Positions 12,043 through 24,061 of a stretch of DNA of 64,000 nucleotides are shown here, in pieces (the stretch's first letter is position 1; each line of letters opens with the position of its first letter). A model generated the notes under the pieces. That model saw only the letters and a list, made by a program, of their open reading frames with translations, was not told the origin of the DNA and searched no databases. Origin of the DNA: Thysanoteuthis rhombus (Eukaryota > Mollusca > Cephalopoda > Oegopsida > Thysanoteuthidae); NCBI GenBank assembly GCA_963457665.1, contig OY735212.1, positions 58,395,538-58,459,537 of the forward strand, read 5' to 3'. The position numbers and the translations under genes were made by a program.

Positions 12043-12115
12043 GAATACAGAGCTCAAACCTTCCAGATTGTTCTGGTTTTATGCAGGCAACCAAGAAACA
12101 AGGCTGCAGACTGAT

Positions 12116-12640
12116 TCATCATAATCATAAGTCTTTTAATGTCCATTGTTGGACACAGACCTTCCTGAGGATTCGCCACTCTTCACTATCATGTTACAGA
12201 GTCAATACTTTCCAAACTTGTCTAGTTCATCGCACGATCTTGTATTTTGCTGGCTGCAGTTTTACATATGATTTCTGTTTTGAGTCCATATCGGTTGTTT
12301 ACTATTCTTGCAATATGACCAGCCCGTTGCTATTTGAGTTTTCTGATGGATTCTATTATGTCTCCGGCTCCTTTCATCTCCCTGATATATTGTGCTGTTT
12401 GGTGATTTCTCCATGTGAGATTGAGCATAATTCTTACAAGTGCACATTGCATGGCTCTCAGTTTGCAGGTCTTTCTCTTGATTAAGCTCCATGTTTTAGC
12501 TCCATAAGTGACTACCAGGAGGATACAGTGGTTGTGTAGCCTTCTTTTTTAGAACTAATGGGATCTTTTTGTTCTTGAAGGTTGAGCTTGCTCTGCCAAA
12601 GGCTTACCATTCTAAAGCAATTTTTCGTTTGACTAATTGT
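12116..12640 (-). mobile_element. RTE-like LINE, 5'-truncated copy
   Basis: Minus-strand copy from the 3' end (complement of GACTTATGATTATGATGA) up to the segment equivalent to FGRASSTFKN. On this strand the codons for the ETWNLT, HKTAQY and KW-AGHVA motifs are degenerate and interrupted. The 163-codon plus-strand ORF over it is the antisense shadow. Confidence 0.8.
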
Positions 12641-13284
12641 AGATCACTAAAGCCCTAACAATAACCATGTAAATGACGTGCTATGTACTAATTACTTACT
12701 AAATAATGTATAGGCACATATAAACAGATAATCTTTGCAATGAGCTTATATGCAAATTTTCTGTTTGTTTGTTGGAGCTCAAATGGAATTATCTCATTGG
12801 TTGATTTGCTTTCCTATTATGGTATAACAGTAAAAATCATGTCATAGAAACTATTGAGACTTCATGTCTGATCATCTCACATAAAAACCGCCTGAGATAA
12901 ATTTAGATTTGAAAAAAAAATTAAAACTTGGGTAACATTAAAAATAAATTACCAGATAAAATAGCTTTAGGCTCCTCGGTGCCAATCCATGATCAAATAA
13001 ACCCATCATTTTAGACGAGTATATTCTAATGAATAAATAAATAATCTTATCAGAATTCATCAAATGTCTATCCATCTGTCGGAAATTAAGCAATTAGATA
13101 TTATAAATCTAGATGAATATAAATGGAATCGAGATGATTCTGTGAAATTCCATGTTTTTTTTTCCTCACAAACTGAAAATATTTTACAAAGGGTTATTTT
13201 TTGCGCCATTGGAACCTCTCACTAATTGGAATTTTGTTATAGGAGCCCTTTGTTCTGAGAGGTACCAGTGTACTTATTTTGAAT
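12641..13284. other. Unassigned A+T-rich sequence
   Basis: No supported feature apart from short poly(A)/poly(T) runs. Confidence 0.5.
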
Positions 13285-13732
13285 ACATACATATTTATTC
13301 ATGTATATGTGAGTGTATGAGTTAGTACATATGTTTGTGAGTGTATATGTGTTTGAGTACATCTATGTGTGTGTATCTGTGTATATGTATATAAGTCAGT
13401 CTCTCTGTGCATGTATGTGGGTTTATCTGTACACGTATACATGTATGTATGCACAAGTGTGTATTTGTGTATCTATATGTGTGCATATCTGTGCATATAT
13501 CTGTGTATGTGTGGGGTATCTGTGCATGTATGTGTATGTGTGTGTGTACATGCATGTATCTGAGCATATGTGTGTATTGTGTGTGTATCAGTACATATAT
13601 TTGTATGTGTATCTGGGCATATATGTGTATTGTGTGTGTATCACAGCATATGTGGTTGTATGTGTGTGCGTGTGTCAGTGCATATGTGTATGTGTGTGTT
13701 TGCATATGTATAACAGTCCATATGTGTGTGTT

Positions 13733-13773
<41 letters not shown>

Positions 13774-13800
13774 CTCCGTGCATATATGTGTGTGTCTATG
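13285..13800. repeat. Degenerate TATGTG / (TG)n array, ~500 bp
   Basis: Purine-pyrimidine alternating array of TATGTG, TGTGTA and TGTATC units, with a pure (GT)n core at about 13737-13770. All six frames are open for long stretches, giving Cys/Val/Tyr- or His/Thr-rich translations up to 216 codons. These are not genes. Confidence 0.95.
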
Positions 13801-14222
13801 CATATATATGCTTTCCATTCTATCCCTATTTGAGCTTGTCATGTACCAAGAGAATTTAGAGTTTGTTCAAAATCAAAAGAAATCGAATGCGGGAGAAGTA
13901 TGTGTTAAAGATGAACACGCAGATCAAGGGATTATAACATCATCAAAAACTGAAGTTCCTTGAATCGAACAAAAGACATTTTCTCTGGAAATATTTGAAA
14001 AAGGAATAAACACCGCAAAACTTGGAGAAAAAACCCTGAAAAAAACACAGTAAAATTGTAAAGAAAGACAGATCACCCAAACTGAGCTGACTTTAACATG
14101 AACTTTAAAATCGAATGTCACGTGCTGAAAATAAGAGGTACGCATATACATATACAGAATGCCAAGTAGGCATTTGCATGTGTACAGAAAAAAGATTGAA
14201 TAAATACGGAAAAAGTGCAAGT

Positions 14223-14610
14223 CTGGTTAGTCCCGCAAAAAAAACTGTCACATCATCTACAAGCCATGTTGAGGGTGATCAATCAGAACATTTGAAAAAG
14301 GCATGATCAATGAATTTCCCTCTTTGTTGGACTCTGATCATTTAAAAAAAGTCTGAATTTTGAAGAAAACCAGCATTAATGCTGCCAGACACAATTTGAA
14401 GTCCAATTTAGCATGAACTTACATTTTAAATCAAAGCTACCACTAAAAACCTAATTAGAGGAGAATTATCAAAAAACAAAAGTATGTTTTTTATTGACTT
14501 AATATGGTGTAAATGTTTGATACATGTCACATACGCAGCCAGACTAGCTTAATAATTGGAGAAACCTATGTTTACAGTTTTGGTGATCGTTTTTTTGTTG
14601 ACATTTTCTA
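14223..14610 (+). repeat. Family A repeat
   Basis: Starts at AGTCTGGTTAGTC, includes GACACAATTTGAAGTCC and ACCACTAAAAACCTAATT, and ends at GTTGACATTTTCTACCAGAC. That end, read in reverse, gives GTCTGGTAGAAAATGTC and mirrors the family's left end. This copy is the best hint that Family A has terminal inverted repeats. Confidence 0.7.
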
Positions 14611-14742
14611 CCAGACTAAAGAAAGGGAGTGTTGTCTTGTTGCATTCAAAATCATGGAAGAGTGAAATAGAAGATCAGAGCCGATGCTTCCAAAATAAAT
14701 AACAAAGGAGGCACCTGAAAAGATTAAGACTGAGTACACCTG

Positions 14743-15069
14743 GAGTTTAGAATGTCCACAGAATTCAAACCTAAGAGCATCCTGTCTTAAAAAATTGATT
14801 TTTATTTAAAAACAGCACCTCTGAAGCGGAAAAGATTTTAAAAAAAGAAAATGTATGATAAAAAAAAAGAAAAGATAATTATTCCTGTCTGGTAGCCATT
14901 ACCAAAGAATTGCAGGAAGTTTAGAATGTCCACAGAATTCAAACCTAAGAGCATCCTGTCTTGAGAAAAAACTGCTACCCTGAAGTGGAGAAGATTCCCG
15001 AGAAAGAATATGATAAAATAAAACGTAATTATTCCTGTCTGCTTGCCATTACCAAGGCTTTGCAGGAAA
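14743..15069. repeat. Local tandem duplication, two units of 175 and 152 bp
   Basis: Both units start AGTTTAGAATGTCCACAGAA and end CCATTACCAA...TTGCAGGA. The junction is at 14917/14918. Units differ by small indels in A-rich runs. No coding frame spans them. Confidence 0.85.
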
Positions 15070-15499
15070 AGGAAATGATGATTTTGCCAAGATGATTAAA
15101 TGTCTAAAATAAACTGTGAGTAAAAAGTCACTTTTGAAGAGTGAATATTTTATCATGGTTGCCAGTACAGTGTCTAGCAATTTGTCTGTACTGCTGAAGT
15201 TGATATTTTGATCCAAAGATGATAAAATTTGACCCATAATGAAAAATTTTGTTGACCAAAGTTTGCATATAAAATGTTACATCCAGTTTTAAGTGGTAAG
15301 TTTAAGAAGAAAAGATTGAAATATCGATTATGGAATTAATATATGCATAAAAGATAATATCAAATTTTAAATTCATATAAGAAAATATGGATGTTGAAGT
15401 CAAGGGAATTAAATACTGATCATAATTACTTCCCTTCCCATCTTCTAGGGTGAAATTAAAAAAAAAAAATCTATTCACAGAGTTCAATCTTTGTTTCAC

Positions 15500-15860
15500 C
15501 ATAGCCCCATAAAGGGATCATCAAACCAACCAGCCAGCCAAGTAGAGTACAGCTTCTCTCTTTTCTGGTCTCTATGTGTCTCTGGGTACTCCTGGTCATA
15601 TTTTAAGGGCTATGACCTTGAAAATTTGCTTGAGTGTACCAGCTGAAAACTTTTGTTTTTCCAAAAAGTGATTTTTTGGTCTCTATGACCAATTACGCCT
15701 AAATTTTCTTGGACCAATAATACCTAATTTTGTTTTTATGATTTCAGATGAAAGAACTATTTTTTTTCTGATCATTTTTAGAAAGTTATTTCTGGGACAC
15801 ACATGGGCTGCGGTGATCCATTTATTCAAGGTACAGATATCTTTTATTCTGTTCATAAAA
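15500..15860 (+). repeat. Family B repeat
   Basis: Contains AACCAGCCAGCCAAGT, GTACTCCTGGTCATATTTTA, CCTTGAAAATTTGCTTGAGT and CCAAAAAGTGATTTTTTGGT. These recur in order at 28470-28865, and in part at 17290, 30590, 52150 and 60837. Non-coding. Confidence 0.65.
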
Positions 15861-16068
15861 TAGTTCCACTGTCAACTAGTAGTGATAACAAGTGGTTTAT
15901 GATATTAAGAGTTAAATTAAAATGAATCCTCTTGCATGAACAGTGGAATTCAAAATTCCTTGAGAGTTACCAAATACAACAAGCGCCTAAAAAATACTGG
16001 GGGTACAATGGCCTACTGTGACAATAAGAATCATCGTGTGGTCACCAGTTCACATAAACCAATTTACA

Positions 16069-16712
16069 GGTCTGGTTAGTGACTCAATAGAAACTGTCAT
16101 GTGATCAATGCTTTTTGACAGCATGCTGTATTAGGGGTGATCAATTAATAACTTACTTCTTCTGTCTTTTGATGGAAAATCTGAATTTCCAAAATAAAGA
16201 GAATGCACACATTCAGGGCCAATTTAGCAAATACTTATATTGTGAATTGACACCCCCACTAAAAACGTATTTATAAAATGAATTTTGAGAAAAAAAAACA
16301 GCTTTACAGTGCTAGGGTCAAACTTCTTTGCTCCATTGAATCTAAAAGGTAAACCAAACTGAATTCATTTCTCCATACAATATTATTTCAAAACGATGTG
16401 TCTCATCTCAACTTCTTTCTCAGAAAGTTGAACTGAGTTAGGCTGAGTGGATTCTTCATCAGTTTTGGCATACATCACTGTGCTATATACAAAAATAAAG
16501 TCAAAACTTAATAGTAAGAGTTTGACAAAAACTTTTTTCTGGACATAACAGGGGTTGAATGTTGAAATTACCTGTCCACTAACTCCATTGGTGGCCTGTA
16601 TGTACGATACTTACATATATACATATATACATAGCCAGCCAGCCCAACTTGAAAACTGAGAAAAATCCAAGTTAATTATTTTGGTGACAGTTTTGGTTGA
16701 TAGTTCCAAATA
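16069..16712 (+). repeat. Family A repeat, interrupted by a Family D insertion
   Basis: The left part (16069-16295) has GGTCTGGTTAGTGACTCAAT then AGAAACTGTCATG and CACCCCCACTAAAAACG. The right part (16531-16712) has TTTTTTCTGGACATAAC, the CTCCATTGGTGG step, and AGCCAGCCAGCCCAACTTG. The two halves join in the order expected for the family once the intervening segment is removed. Confidence 0.7.
16296..16530 (+). mobile_element. Family D repeat inserted in Family A (putative MITE)
   Basis: About 235 bp with the Family D words GAATCTAAAAGGTAAACCAA and CATCAGTTTTGGCATACATC. ACAGTG is near its left edge and CACTGT near its right, which may be the remains of short inverted ends. Younger than the host Family A copy. 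Confidence 0.5.
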
Positions 16713-16819
16713 ATATGTAGATAATAATAATGATAATAAGTAATAATTGTAGACCAAATGAGAAAAGAAAATGATATCAGCCAATGTAACTTGGACCAGA
16801 AAGAGAACACACAGATTAG

Positions 16820-16890
16820 GATCAATATCTTTCTACGTCTTTTGGCAGCACACTTTGTTGGGGTGATCAATGGTAAATAACTACATTAAC
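16820..16890 (+). repeat. Family A repeat, short internal fragment
   Basis: Only the segment GTCTTTTGGCAGCACAC through GGGGTGATCAATGGTAAATA is recognisable. Confidence 0.5.
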
Positions 16891-17289
16891 TGATGAAAAG
16901 TTCATTGTAGTCACTTTGTAATTTTTTAGCAAATTCACAGCAAAATCTTTGATTATCATCAAAAATGAATTTTGTATTTAGAAAAAAGCCTTTCGCCTTT
17001 CTTTCTCAATCATTTGTCAATGAAAAGTTCATTTCACACTCAATATCTCTAGCATCTGTCATTCTGTTCCTTGAACCAACATATATATGCATATGTAGAT
17101 AGATTTGCATGTGAGTGAAGTTCAATAATACAGTAATAGCCAATAATTGAACAACCATTCAAAGTCAGGTAAAAAAATTCCATCAAAGAATAGATATGGT
17201 CAGAATAAATTCTAGTCATGACACCACGTGTTTTCAACTGGGAAAACATCTAAAATAGACTAAAAAAGATCCAGAAACATATAGATTCA

Positions 17290-17490
17290 GGAGAATCTAG
17301 ATATTAATAACTCATCAAAATAAGGCACCAAAAAGGTCAAAGAAGTTTTTTAGAAAGCGTATAGAAGAGTACTGATGCTAATTTTCAAGTCTTCTGACAA
17401 AATAGTATGGCCAGGAGCACTGGAAAGTACAAACACATATGCATATGATAAAGGATAGTACCTATCACCATCTTTGGTGGCTACGGTTGT
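17290..17490 (-). repeat. Family B / fold-back arm
   Basis: Contains TAATTTTCAAGTCTTC, AATAGTATGGCCAGGAGCAC and CACCATCTTTGGTGGCTA, the same order as the right arm of the fold-back element at 60837-61128. Confidence 0.6.
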
Positions 17491-17794
17491 TCAACTAATG
17501 ACCAGAAGGTTTAAGATTCTATTTCAGTAGTTAAGTAGTTGAAGCTTTTTGAATAAAATCATTAATTCGACTAATTTAATTGCAGACTGTCAATTACAGG
17601 ATAGAATATTGTTTCCTGAAATAAACTTTTATCTGCTGAGGAGTAGCTGAAAAGGATGGTGTAAAGCAAGGTTATTGCTTTTGTACACATAGCTAAGTGG
17701 TAAAGAAGAGGTGCTAAAGAATTGAGGCCAGAAAATCATTTCTCTAGAAGAATAAAGTGAATTAAAACAGGTTGGATTTCTCACTTAATAGAAA

Positions 17795-18165
17795 TCTTCA
17801 CATGACTAACGTCTATTGATGGTATGTTGGGGTTGATCAGTTAAAAAATTGGAAAAAGGGATGATCCATGAATAAGTTACTTCTCTTACCTTTTGTTGGA
17901 CAGTGATCATTGAAAAAGTCCAAATTTAAAAAAACAAGCATGGATGCTGCTAGATACAAACTATAAGCCATTTAAAATGTCATTGTAAATTGATACCCCA
18001 GTAAAAAAACAATTTAGGGAGAATTTTCAGAAAACAAGAAAATTTAGACTAGATAAGCAATGGATATCCAAAGTTTTCAGCCCTCTACCTCCAATGGTAG
18101 GGCTTGTACATGTAACATATACATAGTTAAACAGTTGATTAATTGATGGTTTCTAATGATAGTAG
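17795..18165 (+). repeat. Family A repeat
   Basis: TTAATAGAAATCTTCACATG, then GGGGTTGATCAGTTAAAAAA, CTTTTGTTGGACAGTGATC, the CCCCAGTAAAAAAACAA step and a GATGGTTTCTAATGATAG end. Confidence 0.7.
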
Positions 18166-18982
18166 CTGAAGATTTATGAACCATGTTAAATGTTCTCTTG
18201 AGTAGTCATCCTAGTATTCATAAAATCTGTAATTCAAAAGTTCTATAAAAGTTATTTGAAGGGCATTTCATTTCATAACTTTTCAGTTATAATTGTCTCA
18301 TTTTTAAGAATTAACTCTATAAACTTATTCAGTTGTTTTAAGGGCAACTCATGGGTTTTTTAAATAAATGAATTATTGTCCATATTTTATAAGAAATAAA
18401 ACAAATATGATCTTATTGAACTCCTATAATAATTCATTTTGGTTGCAGAAAACTATTTTCAATATTTTCTTCAAGTTGATGGAAGTTTATAATCAATAAT
18501 TTCTATCAATATCTTGGTAAGTGATTAACACTTTCCGAGCTAACATTTTTTTTGCTAATATGTGTAGACCAATGGGATTTCCCAGAGACTGAACAGCATT
18601 GCATTTTAGTCATTGCAGTGTGTAGAGGGTAAAATGAAGACATGGTGTGAATTTTCAAATAAGTAATTAACGTTGTTCAGTGCTTAACAGGTAAAATAGC
18701 AAAAATATCAACACATCATGCTGAACAAGTCAAAAATTATCGGCTGTCACTTATAAGGAGAGAGATAGGCTTCCCATTAGCATTACTGGAGGGAGGTCTT
18801 CATTGACTTCATATTTATTTGCCAATAATGTGTGTTTTTTAGTTAGATGAGAAAAGCGGAAAATTTAACAAATTTTATTAACAAAATAAGTTTTTATGAG
18901 GATAGGTTATCTTTATTGCCAAATACATTTCAGTTGATGTTTTCTTCAATACAATTAAAAGAGGTTGAGGTTAATTCACAGT
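18166..18982. other. Unassigned A+T-rich sequence
   Basis: No supported gene, RNA or repeat boundary. Confidence 0.5.
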
Positions 18983-19438
18983 CCTTAGTTTGTCATGCCA
19001 CATATTCTGTCGGCACCTGGTTTTGCTTGTTATCTCTGGGGATCAAAGCTGTGAGTTGTGATGTCCAGCAGTTGTCTGCCATTCTTATGGATTCTATGAT
19101 ATCTCAGACTCCTGTTTTTCCTCTAATATATTGCGCTATCTTGTGATCTCTCTATGTTGAGCATAATTCTATCTTGTGCATGGTTCTCAGTTTGAGGATC
19201 AGTCTTTTGATTAGGTCCTATGTTTCAGCTCCAAAGGTGACTATCAGGAGGCTGACCCTCAAACTGAGAACCATGTGATGTGTATATGAAAGAAGCATGC
19301 CCAACATCATATGGATAGGTCGCAAGACAGTGTAGTATATTAAAGGAAAAACAGGAGTCAAATTCAGAAAGTATTGGTTCTTTGATGCCCACCATACAGT
19401 GGTCTAGTTGATCTAGGGGAAGGTCTATGTCTGACGGC
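18983..19438. mobile_element. Two RTE-like LINE fragments head to head (hairpin)
   Basis: The left arm (18983-19252) is a minus-strand piece of the RTE C-terminal domain. The right arm (19253-19438) is a plus-strand piece starting CCCTCAAACTGAGAACCATG and ending at the 3' UTR step AAGGTCTATGTCTGACGG. Both arms include the codons around LRTM...ERIM, so they are inverted repeats of one another over part of their length with a loop of ~60 bp. The right arm lacks the segment between KTGV and KFRKYW. Confidence 0.75.
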
Positions 19439-19534
19439 TACAGCATCGCAACCCTTTTATCATTAATGTTATCATACAGATTAGAGACAAAAGTAATTTA
19501 TTTTTATATTTGAATGATATCAATTATCAGAAAC

Positions 19535-19975
19535 CTTCAACCTGAACTATCACCAAGAATATCAACATAGATTTCTTCAGTTTTCAAATTTGGCTGGATG
19601 TGTAAGTATGTATTACTCGTACAGGCTGCATTAATGGAGCTAGGTGGCTGAAAATTTAAAACATTTACTCATTACTATAAAGCATATTTTTTGCTGAAAA
19701 TTCATCCCTTAAATAGGTTTATAAGTGGAAGGTTCAAATTGCAATGTAAATTAATGCTAAATTGAACTCTCAGTTTGTGTCTGGCAGCAATTGCATTGTT
19801 TTTTCAAAATTCTGACTTTTTAGTGACCTTGGCCCAACTAGAGGCGAGAGAAGTAACTTATTCATTGATCACCCCTTCTTCCAACTTTTTAATTGATTAC
19901 CCCTAATATGTTATACTGCCAAAAGACGTTGGTCTCGTGATGGTTTCTATTGAATAACTAACCAGACCCATTATG
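19535..19975 (-). repeat. Family A repeat
   Basis: Reverse orientation: AGAAACCTTCAACCTGAAC, CATTAATGGAGCTAGGTGG, AATTGAACTCTCAGTTTGTG, TTTTTAATTGATTACCCCTA, and TTCTATTGAATAACTAACCA at the outer edge. Close to full length. Confidence 0.7.
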
Positions 19976-20856
19976 GATCCATCTTTAGTTGATGCATAAT
20001 CACAAGTTTTCAAAATGTTTCCCTAAGTTTTATGCTCACTCTTTCTTGAGGAATATTTTTTATTTGGCGGTAATGATTTTTTCTTCAATATTATCTTGAT
20101 TTGAAAAGATTTCTGTGACTATAAAATATAGAGATATAACAAATTATTGTATTTTGAAATTTAATTTCATCAATCATACTCAAAATCATCATTCCCAATC
20201 ATTATCAATAACACAGTGCAACGTGATTTTTGTTCTTGGGTATTGAGTATTGTTTTTGTAATTGCTTGTGTGTAAAAAGAATGGAAAATGTCAATTCAAA
20301 CTTTGCTTATGTGTCCAGGAGAGAGATATTTTGAAATCTACCTCTTTCCAAATATAGGCCTGTAATTCTTTGCACGTGTTTTCAATGTGTTTGTTTGCCA
20401 TTCTAAACAGCATTTGTTGATCAAAATATTTCCACACTGTATTACAAAACATTTTCTGATAGGTCATCCTCTGATGAGAATGTCAGTCAAAAGGATCTGT
20501 CAAAGATTTATTTTTAAAAAACAAATTTAAAACCTTTTTCTCCTCCAATTTTGTATTTCAGTATGCATCCATCAAATATGGAAATTAAAAAATTTTGCAT
20601 CTCTAAATAAATACTTAAATATTTACCTGTTTGTTGTTTGTAACATCAAATGAAAGCAACGTTTCAATAATTCCGAGAATGCTTTTGGAAACACCTCCTT
20701 ATACGCAAGAATGTTTCTGTAGATGTAAAAAATAGCTTACTTCTACCAGACTTTTTTACTCTCACGAACATAATTGCCAATTTAGAGGTGATTTTATAAT
20801 TTTTTGTGTCCGGATGTTACTCACAAATTTTGAAAATTAAAGGAAAAAATCTTTGA
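19976..20856. other. Unassigned A+T-rich sequence
   Basis: No convincing coding or repeat structure seen. Confidence 0.5.
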
Positions 20857-20990
20857 TTGGCAACACTGGACTTTAAAACAACAAATATTTTTTAAAATCA
20901 AAATATTGTCCACTCTGGATTCTCAAGTTTGAAGAAACAAAACAAAAAAACATCTAAATTGGTAACTCTGCACAAGACCAGTGTTGCCAA
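20857..20990. repeat. Short element with 13 bp perfect inverted ends
   Basis: TTGGCAACACTGG at 20857-20869 is the exact reverse complement of 20978-20990. The ~108 bp interior is A+T-rich. The ends may belong to a tiny MITE, or to two unrelated elements whose CAGTGTTGCCA ends face outwards. The sequence just right of it, GGGCTATTTTTTAGCTATTG, resembles 30090-30135. Confidence 0.55.
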
Positions 20991-21098
20991 TTAAGCCCTT
21001 TCTTGTTCTAGCAGTACAATATTTTAACATTTAGTGCTATTTTCTGTTGATTCATAGGGCTATTTTTTAGCTATTGTTTTTGCTCAACCTTGCTTGCA

Positions 21099-21392
21099 GC
21101 ACAGTTTATCAGAGGAAAGACAGGAGTCTAAGATATCATAGAAACTATTTGAAGACTCAAGTGGCAATGGGCTGGACATGTTGCAAGAATGGTAAACAAC
21201 CACTGGACATGATGACTCACAATGTGGATCCCTAGATATCCTATGCAAAATTGTCGCCAACAGAAAGTAAGAGGGCATGACGAGCTAGATAAATTCAGAA
21301 AGTACGGGCATAGCAATGTCCATGATAGGGAGGCCTGGCGAATCTTTGGGAAAGTATATGTCCAATGATGAACACTAAAAGGTTGATGATGA
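21099..21392 (+). mobile_element. RTE-like LINE, 3' fragment
   Basis: Starts at the codons equivalent to AQYIREKT (CACAGTTTATCAGAGG). It continues through LKWQWAGHVARM, WIPR and KFRKYW-like codons, and ends with GAACACTAAAAGGTTGATGA, a GGTTGATGATG tail variant. Frame interrupted. Confidence 0.85.
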
Positions 21393-21611
21393 CAGTTTAG
21401 CATAACAGAAGCCTTCCTTTACTTTGTCTCCAAGATCTTTTGAGCATTTTCCAGGCTGGATGATTGACAAAAACTAAACAAAATTTTTCAACCGCAATGT
21501 AAGTAGTTTCTTAAAGTTAGAACTTTTTCACTATATAAGGGCAAGGTTAAAAAATGAATTATTTCTCTTTGCCTTTTTCCAAAACAATTTAACAGCAAAT
21601 ATCACCTAATC

Positions 21612-22047
21612 CAAGGGTTCTCAAACCGGCCACCTGTATAGTGGAAATCCAAAAAGAAACAAATGAATAACTTTGGCTGTTTCTTTAATGTGAGGTAGTA
21701 ACATTAAATGTTTGACATAAACAGACAACTATCAGTTATCATCAATGTGGTCCCAGTTTCATGGTGTCTAATTATCCTTCAAGAGAGTTACATGTATGTA
21801 CCACATACCTACCTACAGATGTATGCACATTCATACAAATATTATCACATTGCTGCTTGGTAAATTAATAATAGAAAATCTTGCTGTTGACTCATTTTTA
21901 TTGTCAATTCCAGACTTTATTACTCAAAATCCTATAACAGGCATCAAAATTTCAAAATACCCTCCATTTTCTGTACTTTTGCTCCCAAACCATTGCAATG
22001 TTGTAATCAACCTCAGGTGGGTGATATTCCCCAGGTTGAGAAACCCT
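21612..22047. mobile_element. Non-autonomous hAT-type transposon
   Basis: Left end CAAGGGTTCTCAAACC and right end GGTTGAGAAACCCT are imperfect inverted repeats of the MER5/Charlie type. Flanks ACCTAATC (21604-21611) and GACTAATC (22048-22055) agree at 6 of 8 positions, as an aged 8 bp hAT target duplication would. The interior (~400 bp) is non-coding; the 85-codon ORF in it has no domain. Confidence 0.75.
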
Positions 22048-22497
22048 GACTAATCTCCAGTGAATCCTTCAAAAGCAAAGTATTTTACATGCATTTTATG
22101 ATGAAATTCCCCGCTAGCTGTCTTAGGACTTTCAGGATTGTTATCCTTTGCTTACACATACTTTCTCATATTCAAAGTTATTTACCACAGCATACCAATT
22201 TTGAGATAACAATTTGTCCTTTATAAAAACAACAACTACATCAATAAACTGCTCTGATTTGCACTTACCAAGGCATGATGGTAAACAAGCTTTCAGATCA
22301 GTATAGACTAATATGATGAGATCAATCCTCACTTGAGCCCAAATTCTGTGGACTTGAGCCAGACTAAGATAAGCTTAGTGAATGATTGGCCTGTTCTGTG
22401 AGTTGGATAGTTGGATATTTCCCAGTATTGGTTGAACGTTGATTTTGCAAGCAAGCAGACAGAGTATCTTTGAAGATTGGTATAATATAATCTTGCT

Positions 22498-22962
22498 AAC
22501 CTCATTTCATACCCGGTGAGAAACCAAAACTTTCAACGTAGGTTTCTTCAGTTTCAAAGTTGGTCCAGCTTCCTGGCTGGCTATGTATGTATTTTGCATA
22601 CAGATAAAATCAAAGGAGCTACAGGACTGGAAATGTAAACATTTACTCCTTATCATGTTTAGAAGGGAACTTTTTTTTGTTTTTTCTTAAATTCCCCCAT
22701 AATACTTATTTTTAGAAAGGGATTCAGTTTGCAAAGTAAATTTATGCTAAATTGATCCCTTATTTTGTGCCAGTGTTTGTTTTTGAAAATTCATACATTT
22801 TAGTGATCACTACTCAACAAAAGACAAGAGAAATATCTCATGGTTTTATCACATTTTTTGCCAATTTTTCAATTGATCATCCCCAATATTGTATGCTGAG
22901 AGAAGACATTGGTGACGTGATGCTTTCTATGCAGTGACAAACCAGACCTGTTTGTCTTTGGA
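22498..22962 (-). repeat. Family A repeat (near full length)
   Basis: Reverse copy: GAAACCAAAACTTTCAACG, AAACATTTACTCCTTATCA, GGGATTCAGTTTGCAAAG, CAATTGATCATCCCCAATAT, and ACAAACCAGACCTG at the outer end. The 5' boundary of the family is best seen here as CAGGTCTGGTTTGTCACT. Confidence 0.75.
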
Positions 22963-24061
22963 CTAAGATCATTGAAACATCAATGAATTACACTTAATGC
23001 TCAACTTATTTACTTGTTAGTCTTCTAAACCACTCATTGGCTGTTGCAAAGTCAACATTACAAGACCATGTGTTGTTTACTCAAAGAAATTGGTGCCTTC
23101 TGCATCTCTAATTAGTCAGCAAGGGAGATAACTTTTAAATCAATGAAATGGACATGATGCTGAAATCGGCGTTCAATATAATTTTATCCTTTGAGTTAAA
23201 ATACCGACAGATTAATACGTTTCATTGGAATTTTGTTCATAAACATCATCATGAATTGAATTTCTTATCGGCAAAAAACGAAAAATGCAAGTATAATTTT
23301 TTGTTCTTTTCCAGCTTCCATAATTTAAAACTATAGACATTACCTGTTAAAGGTGACTAACAAAAAGCCTTGACTGATATTTTTTAAGAATTATATTGAC
23401 CAAAATCAGAGGACACATTCAAGCAAATGTGATTTTGATTTCAACTGTCTCATGATTTTGAAACAGATTTTGAAAGTTTCATTCGTAAACCTAGAGAATT
23501 ATGTTCCTCATTGATTTATTCAACAAAAAAAGGAGATTTAAAAATCTTTCCTTTCATTTTATGGGTGAAATGCAAAAATCATTGAAATCAGATCAGGTTT
23601 GGATTTGCCAAAAATATGCCAGCTGTCAACTTTTCAACTGTTTTAAGTTCTTAAATGAAACATCCTCATGATACAAGAGCTAGTATTTATTTGCACCTCC
23701 CTTCCTGACAAGGGCAAATATGACACAAGTTTGGTTTAATGTAGGACTTCATACGTGTAGTGGCAAAAATTACTCAGTCCCCTGCAGCCTGTCAGAAAGT
23801 AGTCTAAACAACACATGACCTTATCCTTTAGTGCGATGGAAGGATACAACCTCATCGGCTTCCATCTTATGCCCTCTCCATCTTAAAGACAATGCACAAC
23901 TGAGATCAGATCCACAGTGCCAGAGATAGCATAAGAGTTGATTCAAACTGATAACAATATGTTTGTTGCTTCAAACACAATCTTTTCATGAGTCAGTTCC
24001 ATTTTCTTCAGGTAAAACTGGCAGTTCGTCCATAGTTTCCATAATTGATTCAAATATAAGG
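22963..24061. other. Unassigned A+T-rich sequence
   Basis: A moderately GC-rich patch lies at 23745-23960. No domain or splice structure that I can defend. Confidence 0.5.

Noticed and set aside
11994-12485. 163-codon plus-strand ORF
   Set aside because: Antisense shadow of an RTE copy joined to a TATG repeat.
13313-13963. 216-codon ORF and overlapping frames on both strands
   Set aside because: Product of the TATGTG/(TG)n array; open in every frame, low complexity.
22267-22332. Minus-strand exon candidate ending at CCTTG/GTAAGTGC
   Set aside because: Excellent donor, but no acceptor with a pyrimidine tract and only ~20 open codons before it.
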